Positions 1-14,200 of a DNA stretch of 64,000 nucleotides are shown here, in pieces. Under the pieces are notes generated by a model, which saw nothing but the letters and a program-made list of their open reading frames with translations, was not told where the DNA came from and did no database searches. Each line of letters opens with the position of its first letter. Position 1 is the first letter of the stretch. Where the stretch lies: the NCBI RefSeq assembly GCF_031877795.1, contig NC_133931.1, forward strand, positions 71,957,429 to 72,021,428, given 5' to 3'. The position numbers and the translations under genes were made by a program. Origin of the DNA: Strix aluco. Lineage: Eukaryota > Chordata > Aves > Strigiformes > Strigidae.

Positions 1-939
1 ACACACAGCTCACTCTGTGTGACAGTCAGGATCATTTTCCATCTGGTCCAGAAAGCAGCAATAACTACTTTGATGAAGGAGCAAAGTGGTCATTCTTCTT
101 CTGCACAAGCCTGGATGCCATGGTCAGTCAGTTCCACTGCTTTTCTCCCTGTGTTTTTCTATCTGCCAAATAACTGATGTGGGCCAAGGACCAAAGCGAT
201 TGCTCCTTTCTTGCTCTTTCAATAAATAGCTGAACTTGGAAAATTTGTTGTCTGTGGGCTGACACAGGCTGACACAGCTGTGCACGCAGGCTATTGCAGA
301 CGTTGTGTTCAGAGGCTTATACACATGTAGGTTAATGTGAAAAGGGCAGCTCTTGATGGAAGGGTTTTGCTGGTCTGGTCAACTACATCTTATAATCACC
401 ACCAAGCTGCCAGAGATCTGAGAGATTTCTATTACTAATGTTCCCTGTACTTGTAATTTCTCAGATGAAGGCTGTGCATTGCTCATCCTTTATCAGCAGA
501 GGTCTGGCTGTTCTTAAAATTTCCGAAGTGGAATATAAAAAGCAAAATTCTTATCAAACAGATGTTTGCCACCACTGATTGATGCTTTTGCAAGAGATAA
601 TGTCACCTGAAGGGGATCAATTAGCAGCGTTTTTCTTTCATCATAAATCTCAGTAAAGCAGGAAATACTATGAAACTTGAAAGAAAGATAAATGAGTCTC
701 ATTAAGAGGAGTGAGGTATGATTAAACAATAGGGTACAGCAGGGTGGGTAATGTACCAGGCCAGCACTCAACTGGGGACAACTCATCTAATTGTTGTCAG
801 CTTCCCAGCCCAAAGGAGGGTTAAACACAGGTCCTGAGGTACATCATCGCAATGCTAAAAATTACAGTTCAGAGGATTAATCACAATGATCCCTAAAAGT
901 GAACTCAGAAGAATCCCTGAACTGATGAGTTTGTAATTA

Positions 940-1130
940 GCCTGAGGAATGACAGCTCACCATCAGTAGCATTTGCCCCTGGTGTAAGATGGCAGCATCT
1001 CATTGACTTCCACTGGGACATGACTCTTCCGATATCAGTGTGCCCATGAAAAGGCAAAAGCACATCTAACATTTTTCTGGTTTTAATTTCTGTAAATGGC
1101 AAAACTCCTTTTGATTTCAAAGGAAGCAGG
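940..1130. repeat. Diverged ancient L3/CR1-like repeat relic
   Basis: Two segments resemble the 3' part of old amniote L3/CR1-type elements. One reads CATTGACTTCCACTGGGAC near 997-1020. The other is a block near 1096-1136 containing GGCAAAACTCC, TTGATTTCAAAGG and GCAGGACAGAG. That family typically carries repeated 'CATTGACTTCAATGGGA' phrases followed by 'GCAGGATCAGG'. The match is from memory and imperfect, so the exact family and boundaries are uncertain. Confidence 0.45.
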
Positions 1131-3394
1131 ACAGAGCTATTTGTGTAATTATACTAAGTCCTCCTTACTAAATATAATGGAAATGTGAAGCTCTGTTTAC
1201 TGTTTTACCCTGTTGTGCCTAAAGCTGGAAGGAGATATTACTTTCCATCCAGTGAAATGAGAGTGGTACTCACTCTTCTCATAATCTCTTTGAAGCATCT
1301 GCGCTCGAGGCAGAAGCGAAGGTCTGAAATAGAGGCATTTTAACAAACAGTGTCAATGACCTTGTGCCTAGCGCTGCACCTAGACAAATAATTGCACCAC
1401 CATGCTGTATGCTGGTGCTTACCTAACACACTCTTATGCAAGAGAAAGTAGCTGGGAGTCCCTTTGCATATTTGACGAGAGTGAGTGGCACAGCAGCCTC
1501 GACTAGATTGCACACAGCCAGGGCAACTTGCCTTCACCTCAAAAGCAGGAGACCTGATTTTCCTTGGCCTTGCTGCCTGGATGCATTCATGTCTGCCCAC
1601 CATGGTCACCTTCCTTCCACTCCCTCCCGCACATACCACTGCAGGGTTGGAAATCCCATCGGCTTTACCAATCAAATGAGCCACATGCAGCTGCTCTGTG
1701 ACTCCCACCACAGAGGCATGTCCTATCCAGGGACTGCAGTGTGCCTGCGGGATTTTACCAGACCACAGCTGTACCATCTTACCCTTCCTTTATTAACTGC
1801 ATTTTTCAGGCAGCTCCAATACCTGTGGCCTGGATCCCTTTCTGTTCCTGTGCTCCCAGTTGAAGCAATTGCCCCATAATCTGCTGTTTCATCTGCAGGT
1901 CTCATTTGCCAGCCTCTGCCCTTTCCACCCAGGTATGGGGTCTTGTCAGTCTCCAGGGGTAACACCTGCAGCTCAGTCAGCTTGCAGCTCTTCTTGGAGG
2001 TTAGTAGGATGCTAGGGCTGGTGAGAGATGGCAGCAAGCCCCATGGGGAGTGTGCTGGGCCGTGCAGTAGGGCACTTCACAGACCTATTGTCCACCGAGT
2101 AACCTGTTTCAGAAGGTAGGTTACTCAGAGCTGAGGTCTTAGTATTTAGATGTCTTGGCTAAGATCTATAAACTCCATGTGGTCTAGGACCCATCCTGTT
2201 ACATATCTGGCTCTGAGGGCTGCTTACATTTTTTTTTTCTGTGCTGTTTGAGATAAAAACACACAAGTGATGGGACTTAATTATTTCCATTTATCCACAG
2301 GTGAATGAGGCAGGGTGTCCTTGTCCTTTGACCTTCTCCATGGTCTAAAGACCCTGTCTTTCTGTGGAGAGCAGAGGATAACATCCTGGAAAAGGGAGAG
2401 GTTGATAATTCAGTACCTTGAAGCAGATGAGGGAATTGAGCCCCAAGCTTTCATATTATGTGTCATTACTGGTAGTGGCAAGCTCTGCAAAAGAGGAGCT
2501 GCTAATGTCTCTTGTTTAGGAAACATCCACAGGGCTCCATCAGACCATGGGATAACAGACTTGCTGGGACTTCAGGGGGCGCATCTTGTCCATCCTCCGG
2601 ACTCTATCTCACCAAGATGTCAGGGCAAAGATTCACCCCTCTCCTGTCCCTTCTCATTATTGCACAGAAAGATGTAGGAAGGGGGCATCATTATTGAATA
2701 TTTGTGGGGCAAGATGGAGCAGGGGTCCTTCTATAGGATGCAAAAAGTGGGAGAAGTTGGATGGCAAAAAGACCACAGTGAAGTCAGGTGTCCCTATCAT
2801 CTTGTTTAAATCTCTTCAGGAGTTGGCTAGTTGCGATCAGTACCAAAATCTGTCACTTGCTTTTGTTGGCCTGCTCATGCTCCCATGAGTAACTGCAAGA
2901 ACAGATTCAGTAGAAAGAAAAGTGGATTTCTGTACAGTTCCTCTAGATGGCAAACTTTATCTGTTCTATTTATCTTATCTATTCAAAAGCAAGTATGTTC
3001 AGGCTCAGCCACACTAGAAAAAGCATCCTCCACTACTGGGACCATTCAATCAGTTCTGGAATACCAGTTCCTAAAGTGCTAAGCAAGTTGCTGTAGGGAA
3101 ACAAAATCATGGATGATGCATCGCGTCCCTAAGAAATGTGTTTACTGGTGGAATATGATTTAGAACGTACAATAATGAAATTTTCTTTGAAAGATGACAT
3201 ATTTTTCAAACCTCTTTACTGCACCTAATGATGAAGTTGTTGTCCACTTTACTCACAAAGGCATTTTGCTGTGCTGAATGTGAGGGAGGTCTTTCTCTCT
3301 TTCTGCCTCAACTTTTCTAGGTATTAACGCTGATCATTACTTTCACTGTTGCTAACAAATGTAAGGAATCTGAAATAGAATAAGGAAATCAATA

Positions 3395-3480
3395 AAACTG
3401 CCCTGAGAGCTGATCCTCATCTAACTCCTGTGTAATTAAAAATTACTCCAGTGGACTTCCTGGCATAAAATTGCCATAAG
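3395..3480. repeat. Diverged ancient amniote repeat relic
   Basis: The segment contains GCTGATCCTCATCTAACTCC, then TGTGTAATTAAAAATTACTCC and AGTGGACTTCCTGG. This order resembles the 'CTGATTCT...GTGTAA...GAGTAACTCC...GAAGTCAATGG' phrase of old interspersed repeats frequent in birds and reptiles. Several substitutions separate it from that pattern. I infer a relic; no boundary or target duplication is visible. Confidence 0.35.
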
Positions 3481-6400
3481 ATGTCTGGTCTTGCGTGCAT
3501 CCAGTATTTAAATCTGAGAGAAGAATGCTAATAAAGATCAGCTGTTTTGCACCCTAGGTTGTCTTTTGGATGTCTATGAAGTGTGATGGTAGTATTGTGA
3601 CACAGAATTGTGTTAGAGACTTCACGGTATTAAATGATTTATTGGGAAGCAAGACAGCAAAGAATCAAGCCCATCTCTCTCTCTCTGGAGATCAAAATAC
3701 AGTCCCAGCCCTTATGCTTCATACAACAGAAATGAAGCTTCCAAAAATACTCCTGGTATTTATGAAAACCCTATTCTAGTGATATATCACTGGTGTAATG
3801 GGGGCCTTATATGATGGTAGCTGCTATTCTGCATTTTCTGTGGACAAAGGAAACAATGTCTGCAAAGGCTGACACTTGTGTCCAGCACTCCACTGTTCAC
3901 ATTGTTTCTGTTGTGCTCCTTGCTGAGACTTCATTTGTGTTCCTTCATCTGCAGGAAGCAGTTTGTTAACTCCTCCAGTGAGCAATCACTTCATTCATTT
4001 CCCAGGTGATACTGTATATGTCATTCTGCTCAGGTGTGGAATATTTAATCAATTGTCTTGGGAGATTTTGCTATAGCCCTAATGATCTACTTGAATTTTA
4101 ATGTTCAGTTGAAATTTGTCCTGTCTTTGTTTCAACACATTACTTATTATTGCATCCCTCAACCCCCATTTCCTTCCACTCTTTTAAGTCGTGCACTCTG
4201 TCATGCCTCTTACTAGACTGTAAGGGTCTCAGACTGTGGACTTTTATTTGTTCTATAAAATTTCCGAGTAATCTTTAAGTGCTGTACACATACATAACAA
4301 TCCCAGTCATACTGCTTGCTCTGCCTGAAGTGATCTGTCTCCCTTTTTCGCCTTTTCATCCTCCAAATAGTCTTGTCCCAGAAATTGCCTATAGCTTACC
4401 TAAGCTCTCAGGATTTGCTTCCTAGCAGAGGGATGCCCAGACCCTCTGTGCAGTTTTGCTGATAACACCTCAGCCAAGTCACCTCGAGGGAGTTTCTCAT
4501 CTCTCCTCTCTGATGAGACGGTCGGCTTCCTTCTGCTGCCACCCTGCATCGCACACTTATGTCCCTGGCAGTGCCTCTTCTTGCCTTGAGCTCCCCGCCT
4601 TTCACTTCCCTGGTGACTGTGCCTGCCCTAGATAATTAAGTGGTTTGTGCCTGGTTCTTGCATAACTATTCCAGGGCACCAAGAGACCTGTTTTCTGGAT
4701 TTCCTCTGCTTAGGGTCACCATGCACCTCTGAGCACTTTGTGATCAGATATCAACTGTCCCCCAAAATAGCAGAGGAAGTGGATTAATCTGATTCCTCCA
4801 ACTTTTAGTGAATCAAAGGGTCAAATGATAGTGAACAGGAGAATGTGTCATGTCTTTACATGCCATTACATAACATGCATGACAATATAATTTCAGCCAT
4901 CACTATCAATATTTTTGCATTGTGCAGAACATTTTTCCCCCTATTTTGTCAAGAAAGCTATAATAACTTAATCTCGCTTGATCTGAGCCAACAGACTTCC
5001 TTTTCTCTTGATTTTTCCCCAGATTTACTGCTGAAGGAGAAAAAAAATGGCTAACTGGCTCTACTTCTAAGCAAGGACACAGTAAGCATGAGCCAGTGCA
5101 CATGGTGTCCGGAGGAGCCTTCTCCTTGCTCCCTGAGGCAACGGTACAGCACAGCCTTCTAGAAGGTCTATAGATAATCAGCCTTTCCCTATTGCATCTG
5201 ATTTCACATCCTTTGCATATATTTAGTATATCCCTTTAAACTGACACAGGGTGCTGGGAATCCCTGCCCTCTAGCTCTCAGCTCCTCAGTGTGACTGACA
5301 AATGACGTGCTAACCCTTCGCCCGGGTGTTGGATGGAGACGTGCTATGGGACTGAATCTTCCACAGGTCCCTACGATATGCCCTTATGCAAGATGGCCTT
5401 GGACTTACCTCATGGCATAGAGGAAGAATCAATATCTGAACTTACTGTTTTCACACAACAGGTGTTTCTTTCACCCTAATTAAAAGAAGCCCCTGACTGA
5501 TATATGGTGCACATAGATCTTCTCTTTCAAGGTCAGAGTGCCCCAAAGCATCCAGATAAATACCCGAAAATCTTTTGGAAATACATGCTGCAACTGCTGA
5601 GAAAAATGATGATGTTACTGACTCTTATGCTGAATAAGCAGTGAAGGAAACAGTGGCCTCTGACAATGTGCCAGCTAGGGAATTTGAGAAGAGGATATAT
5701 TTCCTCACAGATTTGTATGTGAATTATGCTGTGGTTGCTGTGTACTGCAGCCGAGCATTACTCAAGTTTAGACTCTCCTTTTGTTTCCTTTTTTTTTAAT
5801 ACTGGTATTTTGGATACATGTGTAATCATCCATGCCCCCACTTTTTAAGCACTTTTATTTCCTCTCTTCTTCACACTATTCTGAAGTGGATCTGTGAGTG
5901 GTGCTTGAATATTTATATTTCTTGTATTGTATTTTTACAGCACCTTCAAGTAAGAATCAATGGAAAGACCCCGAGGAAATTATTTTTCACCTGTTTTTCT
6001 AGTCACAAAGGAGTAGGTCATGCAAACTAAACACACCCCTACGTCCTTTGCTCCAGGCTATTCCCCCAGGGTTGGAGTAGACCCAGAGGGCAGGATGTCT
6101 CACAAGGAGCTCAGAGTGCATGGAGGCTATATTATCCTCCATGCTATAAGGCTATAAGCACCTGCATAGGTAAATTTTTCTGCCTGATAGGAAGAGGGAG
6201 GAATAAAATGGGAGGGCAAGTTACAATCCCCTTCTTCCTCTTACAGTGGTCAATGAGTCTGTGACAATTTGGGCTCTTGTTTTAATCTCCCTTGAATTGC
6301 TCTAAGTGAAGAGTAGCTTAAGCACAGCATGCGTAAAATCTGAGCTCATGTTCTGCTGTCTCCTTCATTAAATGTGCAGTAGTGTGGAGGTTTGCAGTTC

Positions 6401-8254
6401 TTCATGAGTTGAGTTCATCACCAACTTTTTGATGAGATATATTTTAAGAACATTATATAAATGCATGTGTATAGATATATTATGAGACTTCTCACGAATC
6501 AGAAATGTCTCATAATGCTGATGAAATGGAGCTCTGGAATAAAGAATTCCTTTACCTACCACCTCAATAACAAATGTGATGGATGTCTTACCCTATCCTA
6601 CACTGTAGTAGATATTGATGGCTGTGTATCATACTACCAAATGTGCGGTGAAGACAAGCTAACAAATTCTGTGCCTCTGGAAAAGCCATGCTTTGCAAAT
6701 CCAGCCTATACATAATCTTAAACTGTGTTCATGCTGATAGCAAATACTAAGTGTATTTTATTATGAAGAGGGAGAGAAAGGCTGCCAGCTGGATGGCATT
6801 TGCAAATGATCCATCCCTAATCTGCTCTTCCAGAGCATGACCTACATCTTGTTGCTATCATTCCCCTTTTTTTGAATGATTAACTCTCAGTTCATTAGAC
6901 TTTTCCAAGCAGGATCTATCCTTCAGGGTGCCTAGTAAGTACCAAGTGCTTTTGGCTGCTTGGGTTCAGCTTCCTATTTCCCAGAGCAGAACCATCTCAG
7001 ATCTCCTTAAAAACAGCATCATAAACTTTAACACAAAGTCCCAGGGAGCCAGTATAATACTTTATTGGAAACCCATCAGTCATTGCTCTATAACAGTCAT
7101 ATATTTTCCTGTACACAGGGATAGGTGGGCATCATGGACAGAAGCTGGCATCTGAAGGACAGTCCAATATTCAGAGCAAAGCCAAGGCTGCAGGGTGTCA
7201 CCAGAGCTGTGAAGGGAGGGAGAAATCCCCACCTAATGGCTAGCCAGTGGTCATAACCCAGCCTGGGCTTCCTTTGTAAGAAGCATTTCTAATGTAAACA
7301 GTGCTCTTTAAGTTTCAAGGAAGCCCTGAGGAAAATGACTGGCTGTACAAAGGACTTTTGTTGTTGCTTGACCAGTTGGCTCACTCAGCATCTTACATCT
7401 CCCCACTGCCCTTTGGTCAGAGTCATGTTATTATGAGTATATAATTGTGTATTTAGCTGCTAGCTCCTCTGTTAGGGCTACAATTTAAAATAATGAAGGA
7501 ATCTAATTTATATCAGTGATGCTCCCCATATGAGCTCAATACAGGGCTATAATAAGCTAATTTATAAATGACACATATTTCCCCCAAACCCAGACAAAAT
7601 GAAAAATACAAAAATGAGAAGGACTGACTGGTTATGTGCTCATGAGAGCTCGCTCCAAAAATAGGGTTGAGCTGGTTAAAAATGCATTTGCTGAGGTGTA
7701 CAAGCAATTTGAAAGTTTCTTTATAGTTTTCACAGGAAAATTAGACCAATTCATGAATAACTGAGTCACAGGGCATTTTGATTGGCTGTTTCCTAGCAGG
7801 AGTTAGAAGTAATATTTGCTTTGCGCACAGTGTTGGCAAACTGATTTTAATCCTTTGCAATTTCATTTTTGAGAACTAGTCAAGCTGAGGGTTAAGAGAA
7901 GGCTCTTAGACACAGGCAAATTTCCAAAGCAATCTGAGACTCCATTCACTAATTGAAGTCAGTGTCAGGAAGCATGTTTTAACATGACCTTCAGGAAGTT
8001 CTTTAATTTGTTGTTAATATATCAACCTTCTCTTTTCCCTCCAGTATAAACAGCAGCTTTATGCAGATTTTTTTTCTCCCTGCCTCAGCAAAGGCAGGAA
8101 AAGGAGCTGCTGACACTGAACCAGGAGAAAAGGAAGGTGGCCATTCCTGGAGAAGACGCCTCTCTCTCCTTAACAGCCTGACACAGCAAGGTGGCTGCCC
8201 ACAGATTAGGAAACTGTTTGAAATCCTTGGCATTACTCAAGCGAGGTTGTTGCC

Positions 8255-8270
8255 TTTGGGTTAACCCAAA
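8255..8270. repeat. Perfect 16-bp palindrome
   Basis: TTTGGGTTAACCCAAA is its own reverse complement, with a central GTTAAC. It is followed directly by a short CpG-bearing stretch (CGGCCGCAGC). A palindrome of this length can bind a dimeric factor, but it can also occur by chance in 64 kb. Confidence 0.9.
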
Positions 8271-11200
8271 CGGCCGCAGCAGGTCAGCCCCGGCACTTCC
8301 ACCCCCGCTGACCAGGAGGCTGAGTCAGGCCCTCTCCAGCTCTGATCATGCCACTGCATCTCATGTATTCGTGAGATGGATCAAGCCTCAGCTGCCATCA
8401 CTCATGGTAGGATGATAAAAAACATGCTCCAGTTTCTTGTGGGCTGCCTTTGCCTGAACTGTTCAGTTGAGCATCATTTCCCTAATCCTGAGCATCTTTT
8501 CCTCCTCTGGTCCTCACTTCCTTGGGGGGATCCCTCTCACCATCTCTTCCTCAGTGTCCAAGCTGAAATCACAGGAGGGTTTTGTTTCACCAGAAATGTT
8601 AACCTGCCTGCTGGATGGTAAGAGGGAGAAAGTGCACAGAAACTGAGCTAAGACAGTGCCCAATAAAACCAGAATGCCTGCAGACTGATGGGCGTAACTG
8701 GAGACAAATGCCCGTTCTTCACCCAAAATGCCCCAAACCTTGCACATAGGTTCTGTACCGTGACGATTATTCAACTGATTGTATAAGCACAAACTTGATT
8801 GTGCACACTGTTATTCGACTATCCTAAAAATACACTATAGCATCTGCTTATTCCTATATGGGAACAGCAGTAGCAGGATCAGGAAATCAATCATTTTTTA
8901 CCACATTAAAAGTGGTGCAACCCAAATAAATTAGAAACTATAAATCTTTCCTTTGCATTGGCAGAGCAGTTGAGCTCCATGCTCTCCAAGATTCACACAC
9001 CTTCATGTCAATGTTTTTAATGCCACTTCTTTCAGGCTGAGAAGAGAAACGATTGTCATTTTTGGCCTTGGGAGGAGCCCAAATGCTGTGGGTGGTGGCA
9101 GAGCATGAGGCGAAGAAAGAAAGGGAGTATTTGCTCTTCTGCATGCTCAGCAACGCGCTTCCTTGGAAGGGACAGAGCTTGGCACCACTAGAAAGAAATT
9201 TGCTTTCCTTTGACTCTTTGTAAATGCACAAAACTTCATGAATACAGAGCACTGTATCATTTATTGTAGGAGAACAAGCTAACAGGAGCAAAGGTGAGGC
9301 TCCTTGGGCATTTACCACAAATTCGGATGTACATGTTAATTTTCTGTTGCCTTTTCCAGGAAAATAACAACTCACAACAGACCAAAGGACTTCTAGGTAG
9401 CAGCGGCTACAGAAATGCAGTATATAGTTTTGCTATGAAACTTGTGCTCAGCCATATATGGTATACTAGTGCCAGTTCAGCAATAGTTTAAGAAGAGAGC
9501 TTTCTGGAAAATGAAATTTAGTCCCATAAGAAATTCTGATATTTCAAAAGTGTGGGAGTTTTAGCACAGATTTATGTGAAAACTTACTTGTTTCTTTTTT
9601 TTAACTTAGAGGCAAAATATTCTTATTTAGAAACAGAAAAATAACTTTGAAATACATTTTTGATAATGTTAAAATACCCAAATTCTTTGCATAATAAACA
9701 GCAAAAGCTAAAATCCCATAAGAAACTGAAAGCAAGTCAATTGCAAAAGCCCCCAACCTCCACACCCCAGTTAGCTCCACAGTACTGAATAGTTTCAATC
9801 ATTCTCCCATCCCTTCCCTCCAAAAATATGGCCCGTTCCCCCAAAGCATTTTATATTTATGGAATATATTCTCTTGCAGGCAATGTGTTTTGATCACCAG
9901 GAAAAAAAACAGTATTTGAACAAAGGAGTAGCGCTGAGCCCTCTGAGGCCATGTGTACATTAGCAATCAGTGCAGAGCAGTAGGAGTGGCTCTGAAGAGC
10001 ATCCCCACTATCTCTGTCACAGGGATTTTCTTACTCCATGGACTGAAAGTCTATTTGTCGATGCAGTTTGTTGCAATTTATGCTCTCTTAAGCCAAACCA
10101 AAGCACAGGAGCTGAGAGTCACTTCAGCAACCCCCGCCTGATCTGGACTAAAATGTTAATGAAGACGCATCATGAGTATGAAGTTGAATCACACTAGCAA
10201 AAAGTCCCATCTGCTTATATCATTACCTGTTGAATGACTTTATATGCTGAGGTACCGCTGACTGATGAAACAAGTTCTCCAAAGCATCCTACAAAAGGGT
10301 TTTGGATTTTTTTGGTTAGTGGTTCTCTGCTCAAAGACAGGGTATCAGCTGGATTCTCTATTATTTTTATCTCTGATTTTCTATCACTCTGTAAAAATTG
10401 TTAATGGAACAAATATTACATTGTCGTAAATCACTGAACAGAATATCTGGGCTTAAAAGCAGAAATGCACAATACACAGTGGTAGTTCACACTTCTTTCT
10501 AAAGCCTTTGCTACACAGCACTGGGCTTAGACTGCAGTATTTACACCACTGGTATTTACATCCAGCAGCAAACACACAAAAAGATCCCTTTTTCTCAAGG
10601 CATACAATATATGCTAAATATGAATAGGATCAATTTCCTGTTAATTACTTTAACTTTAACTTTACCATTGGACCATCATTCCACTTCTGTTTTTCAAACT
10701 CACTCAATTACGGAGTGTACCTAGACCTTAAGGACATATCAAAAAAGGCCAGACTGGAAAACATAAATGATTTAAATAATAAAATAATTTTAAAATAATA
10801 AAATAAAAAAACAAATTAACAGAACATCTGCATTGTCACTGTAAGAACAAGGTGCTGAAGATTATCAAAGTAATTAAACACTTCCACCAGCTCACAGAAT
10901 AACCTGTGTTATCACCTATTTTGGTAGCAATTCATGACTTGAAAATTTTCAGGCTTGACTGTCATAACATCTTTTTATTTAGAGTAATTATACTGGTAAG
11001 ATTACAGTTTAAAACATGAAAACAACCCCCCTCTGCTTTTATAAGTAAGCAAGTGTTATGTTGAGTTTCCTCACCCTAAAAATCTGTTTCAGTTATACTT
11101 ATGAAAAGAGTAAAACATTTGTCTTCATCATGTTGTGGCAATGCGTCATGCTGCAATCGTCTTTGGTTGGACTTCTTACTGTCTTTGTGTTAAGAGTTGA

Positions 11201-14200
11201 TGCTTAATGCTTAAATCAGCCAATGCACTCTGTGTGACGAGTAGTCAAGTTTTATGTGCCTGTCTCAAAACTAAAAGTCTGGGTTTTAATTCCTGGTAGC
11301 TCTTACAAGACTAGTATAACAAACTGAGCAAAAACCTATTTTCATTTGCATGTCAGCAGCAGCATTGCTAATAAAGATTAAAGCAGTTCTATAAAGTCAC
11401 AAAAAAATCATACTCTTCAAAAGGAGAAACTAAAGGCATCACTTGGAGCATACCATAGACCTACCCCAAATAACGCGAAATGTTCCTAAGTTGCAAATTT
11501 TGTAGAAAGTTTGCAATACTAAGCACATTGCAAGAAAGCACCTTAAGACAATGTATTTCAAACTCTTCAGTGCTATATTTGTGCTTTCTTTTTGATGCAC
11601 TCTCTTCAAAGGCAGAAAAGTAACCTTGTGCAGATAATAAGCAAGTTTGGATTGTTTTCCAGGAAGCGTTAACATCTTCTGCTGCAATGGCATTCTATTA
11701 GGTCCTAAAATTTAGTGTTCACACAGATTTTTTTAAAACAGTTGTAAGACCCAGTAGCTAATGCCTTCACTCTCCATGCTGGTGTGTGTGACTTCATCAA
11801 GAACAGTAAGACTTTAAATCACGGCATCAGTCTAGATTTATAAGATCAGGGTAATTAACAGCAGAAATACTGAGGGGTATATGTTGGCATTATATCACAG
11901 ACCTCCTTTGATAAGCCACAAAGGAATGACATTTTTTTGGCTATTTGAAGCATAATATTAGAACTGTATACATTCATGAAGTAGCGTAAAAAATAGAACT
12001 GTAGCTTTTCTTATTTTCTTCAGGAAAAAGACTCTACCATAAAACCAGCATGATAATTGTAAGAAACTGAGTTGGAATTATTTTGTTAGTGAAGTTAAAT
12101 TGAATAGCTACGTGAATAACTATTTCGCCTTTCGAAAGTTAATGTCAGATCAAGCATTAAAAATTTCTCATTTAAACAGTCATGTTTACTTAATGGTCAT
12201 GGACACCTTCTAGAACAACCTCTTCTATTGTACAGCATATTGAACTTTTACATCTAAGTTACCCGAATGAAGAAAAAAAAAGGTGAGCCTAGACTGTATT
12301 TTTAATTTACATCTTTGATCAAATCTCCCAATCCCCAAACAAGCAAAGCACAGATGCCAAAGAAATCAGCAGCAGAATGGATCATAAGCTAGATGTCATT
12401 CCCCGGTGCAGAGTATTTGGAAATATAAAAGAATTCTCAAAATCACAGGTCTATGGCTAGCTGCAAAGACATCAGTAGACACAGTACTTCAAAGTGCTGA
12501 GTTATTAAGCATATTGTACTTAGATGTGAGAAAGCTGGAGCCTTGTGCATAAGATGAAGCAGCATCTATATGTAATGATCATAAGTGAAGACTGATTAAA
12601 TTCAGCAAACGTATCTCCAAAAATCATATTCTTGAGATACTGATCCTATGCAGTGATAAAAATAGTTTCTTGCTATCCTTCTCTGAGCTAATTTGTACCC
12701 AACGTGTCACTTTCTTTCATCTAAGTATATTACAAATATCTAACTGAACACTTACATGATTTTTGAAGCCACACCACAATTTGTGCAGTCCTTAGTGAGA
12801 TGATTAAATAGAGGATGCCCCGTCATCTTGCTGTCTGAGTGGGGAATGTTTTCTTTGCTGGTTTGCATGGACACATCTGGCTCCCTAGTCCAGAATCGAG
12901 TTGCATGGGGGTACTTCTATCTCCTTCCTTAAGCGTAAAGCTTAATGCATTTGAAGTTTCAAATTCCTTTCAACTGTTGGACATGGCACAAATTATGTAG
13001 TAGGGTTAAAGCTTTAATCTGAGATTGCCTAAATTTGGGTTACCTCCGCAGGGCCTTTTCCCTGTTCAGGCTCCTTTGGTGCCTGGGTCTTCTTAAAATT
13101 TGAAGATATAGTTAACAGGGGCTGCCTGCTTGTAGTGAGTGTGCAAGAGTCATGCTTGTAAAAATGAGTTTCAAGACAAAAGAAATGATGGGATTTAAAA
13201 CTAAGTTAGGAGGGAGTCACGCTTCTGAGGGTTATACCTGTGGAAAAGAAGCAAAATGCCATTCCGTGTCATTAAGGTGTCACACTCACTTGCCAGTAAC
13301 TTAGCTATTTCTTTGTTGACATTTTGTGTGATGACAACTTGATGGTGATGACAAATCACCATTTTGCTGCATGAAACCATGTGGCCGTCACTTGGAATTC
13401 GTCTACCCTAAGGTATTTACTAAATACAGTGAAGCTTACACATGTCCTCTGGTCAGCACATTGAAAAGAAGTCATGAAGCTTACTCATCCAAGAAATACA
13501 GTGTAATTAAACCCTGCAACTAACTATGAGCAATCTCCTGCACCTTAAATGGTAAGTTTTATGATTTTTTTTTTAAATGACCATTTGTGGTTGGGTTTTT
13601 TTGCCCCCCTTGGAATAATTCCCTTTTTTCACTTCACATATATACAATCATACTAGGGATCTCCTGTATATTTAATGCCCTCAATACGTCCTCTAGTTTT
13701 AACCTATCATTGCCAGCAAGGATTAGAATTATCTAATCTATTTATGCTTAATTACTGTTTTCTAAAATAACTTGGCTACATGCACTGACTAATAGGCAAG
13801 ACTATCCTCTTCCTCTCGTTATTATACCTTTCTGGTTTTTTTGTTCCTGACAAAAATAATTTTCAGCACTAAGGGTGAGGAAGTGCCAGTTTATGCTAAC
13901 TGTAGTTGAAAAATAGATGAAAATCCAGGCAATCACATAAAATGGCAAGCAGTGAGAGGAGATGTACAGCAGTGGTTTGAAACCAGCTTCGCTTTCCCCT
14001 AACCCAGCACTGCTCAGAGAGACTTCTGGCCCCTGATATATACTTAGATGCTCTAAGTGGTGGGAGAAGCTGCAAATGGGCTCTGAGGAGGACACCTAAA
14101 TGAGGGTTTCCATGACCAAGGGAACGATCAATGCCCTCTTTTCTTAAGCTATCCTCCTTTCTTGAATTAAATTAATTGGGCTTCCCAACTACTTTGTTTT

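Larger units (their letters stand above)
1..8254. other. Non-coding intergenic stretch with ancient repeat relics
   Basis: I see no exon here. The longest open frame is about 147 codons (1436-1879, +). It overlaps an equally long antisense frame, has no recognisable domain and lacks good flanking splice sites, as expected by chance. Base composition is ordinary AT-rich, CpG-poor vertebrate intergenic DNA. The only structure I can support is two diverged relics that look like L3/CR1-type elements, at 940-1130 and 3395-3480, listed separately. A poly-T/A run such as that at 5790-5798 is too short to mean anything. Confidence 0.6.

Noticed and set aside
1340..1879. Overlapping 145- and 147-codon frames on opposite strands
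   Set aside because: Mutual overlap, no motif, no splice context. Consistent with chance.
7905..7975. Possible further old-repeat relic (CATTCACTAATTGAAGTCAG)
   Set aside because: Only one short phrase resembles the family. Too weak to annotate.
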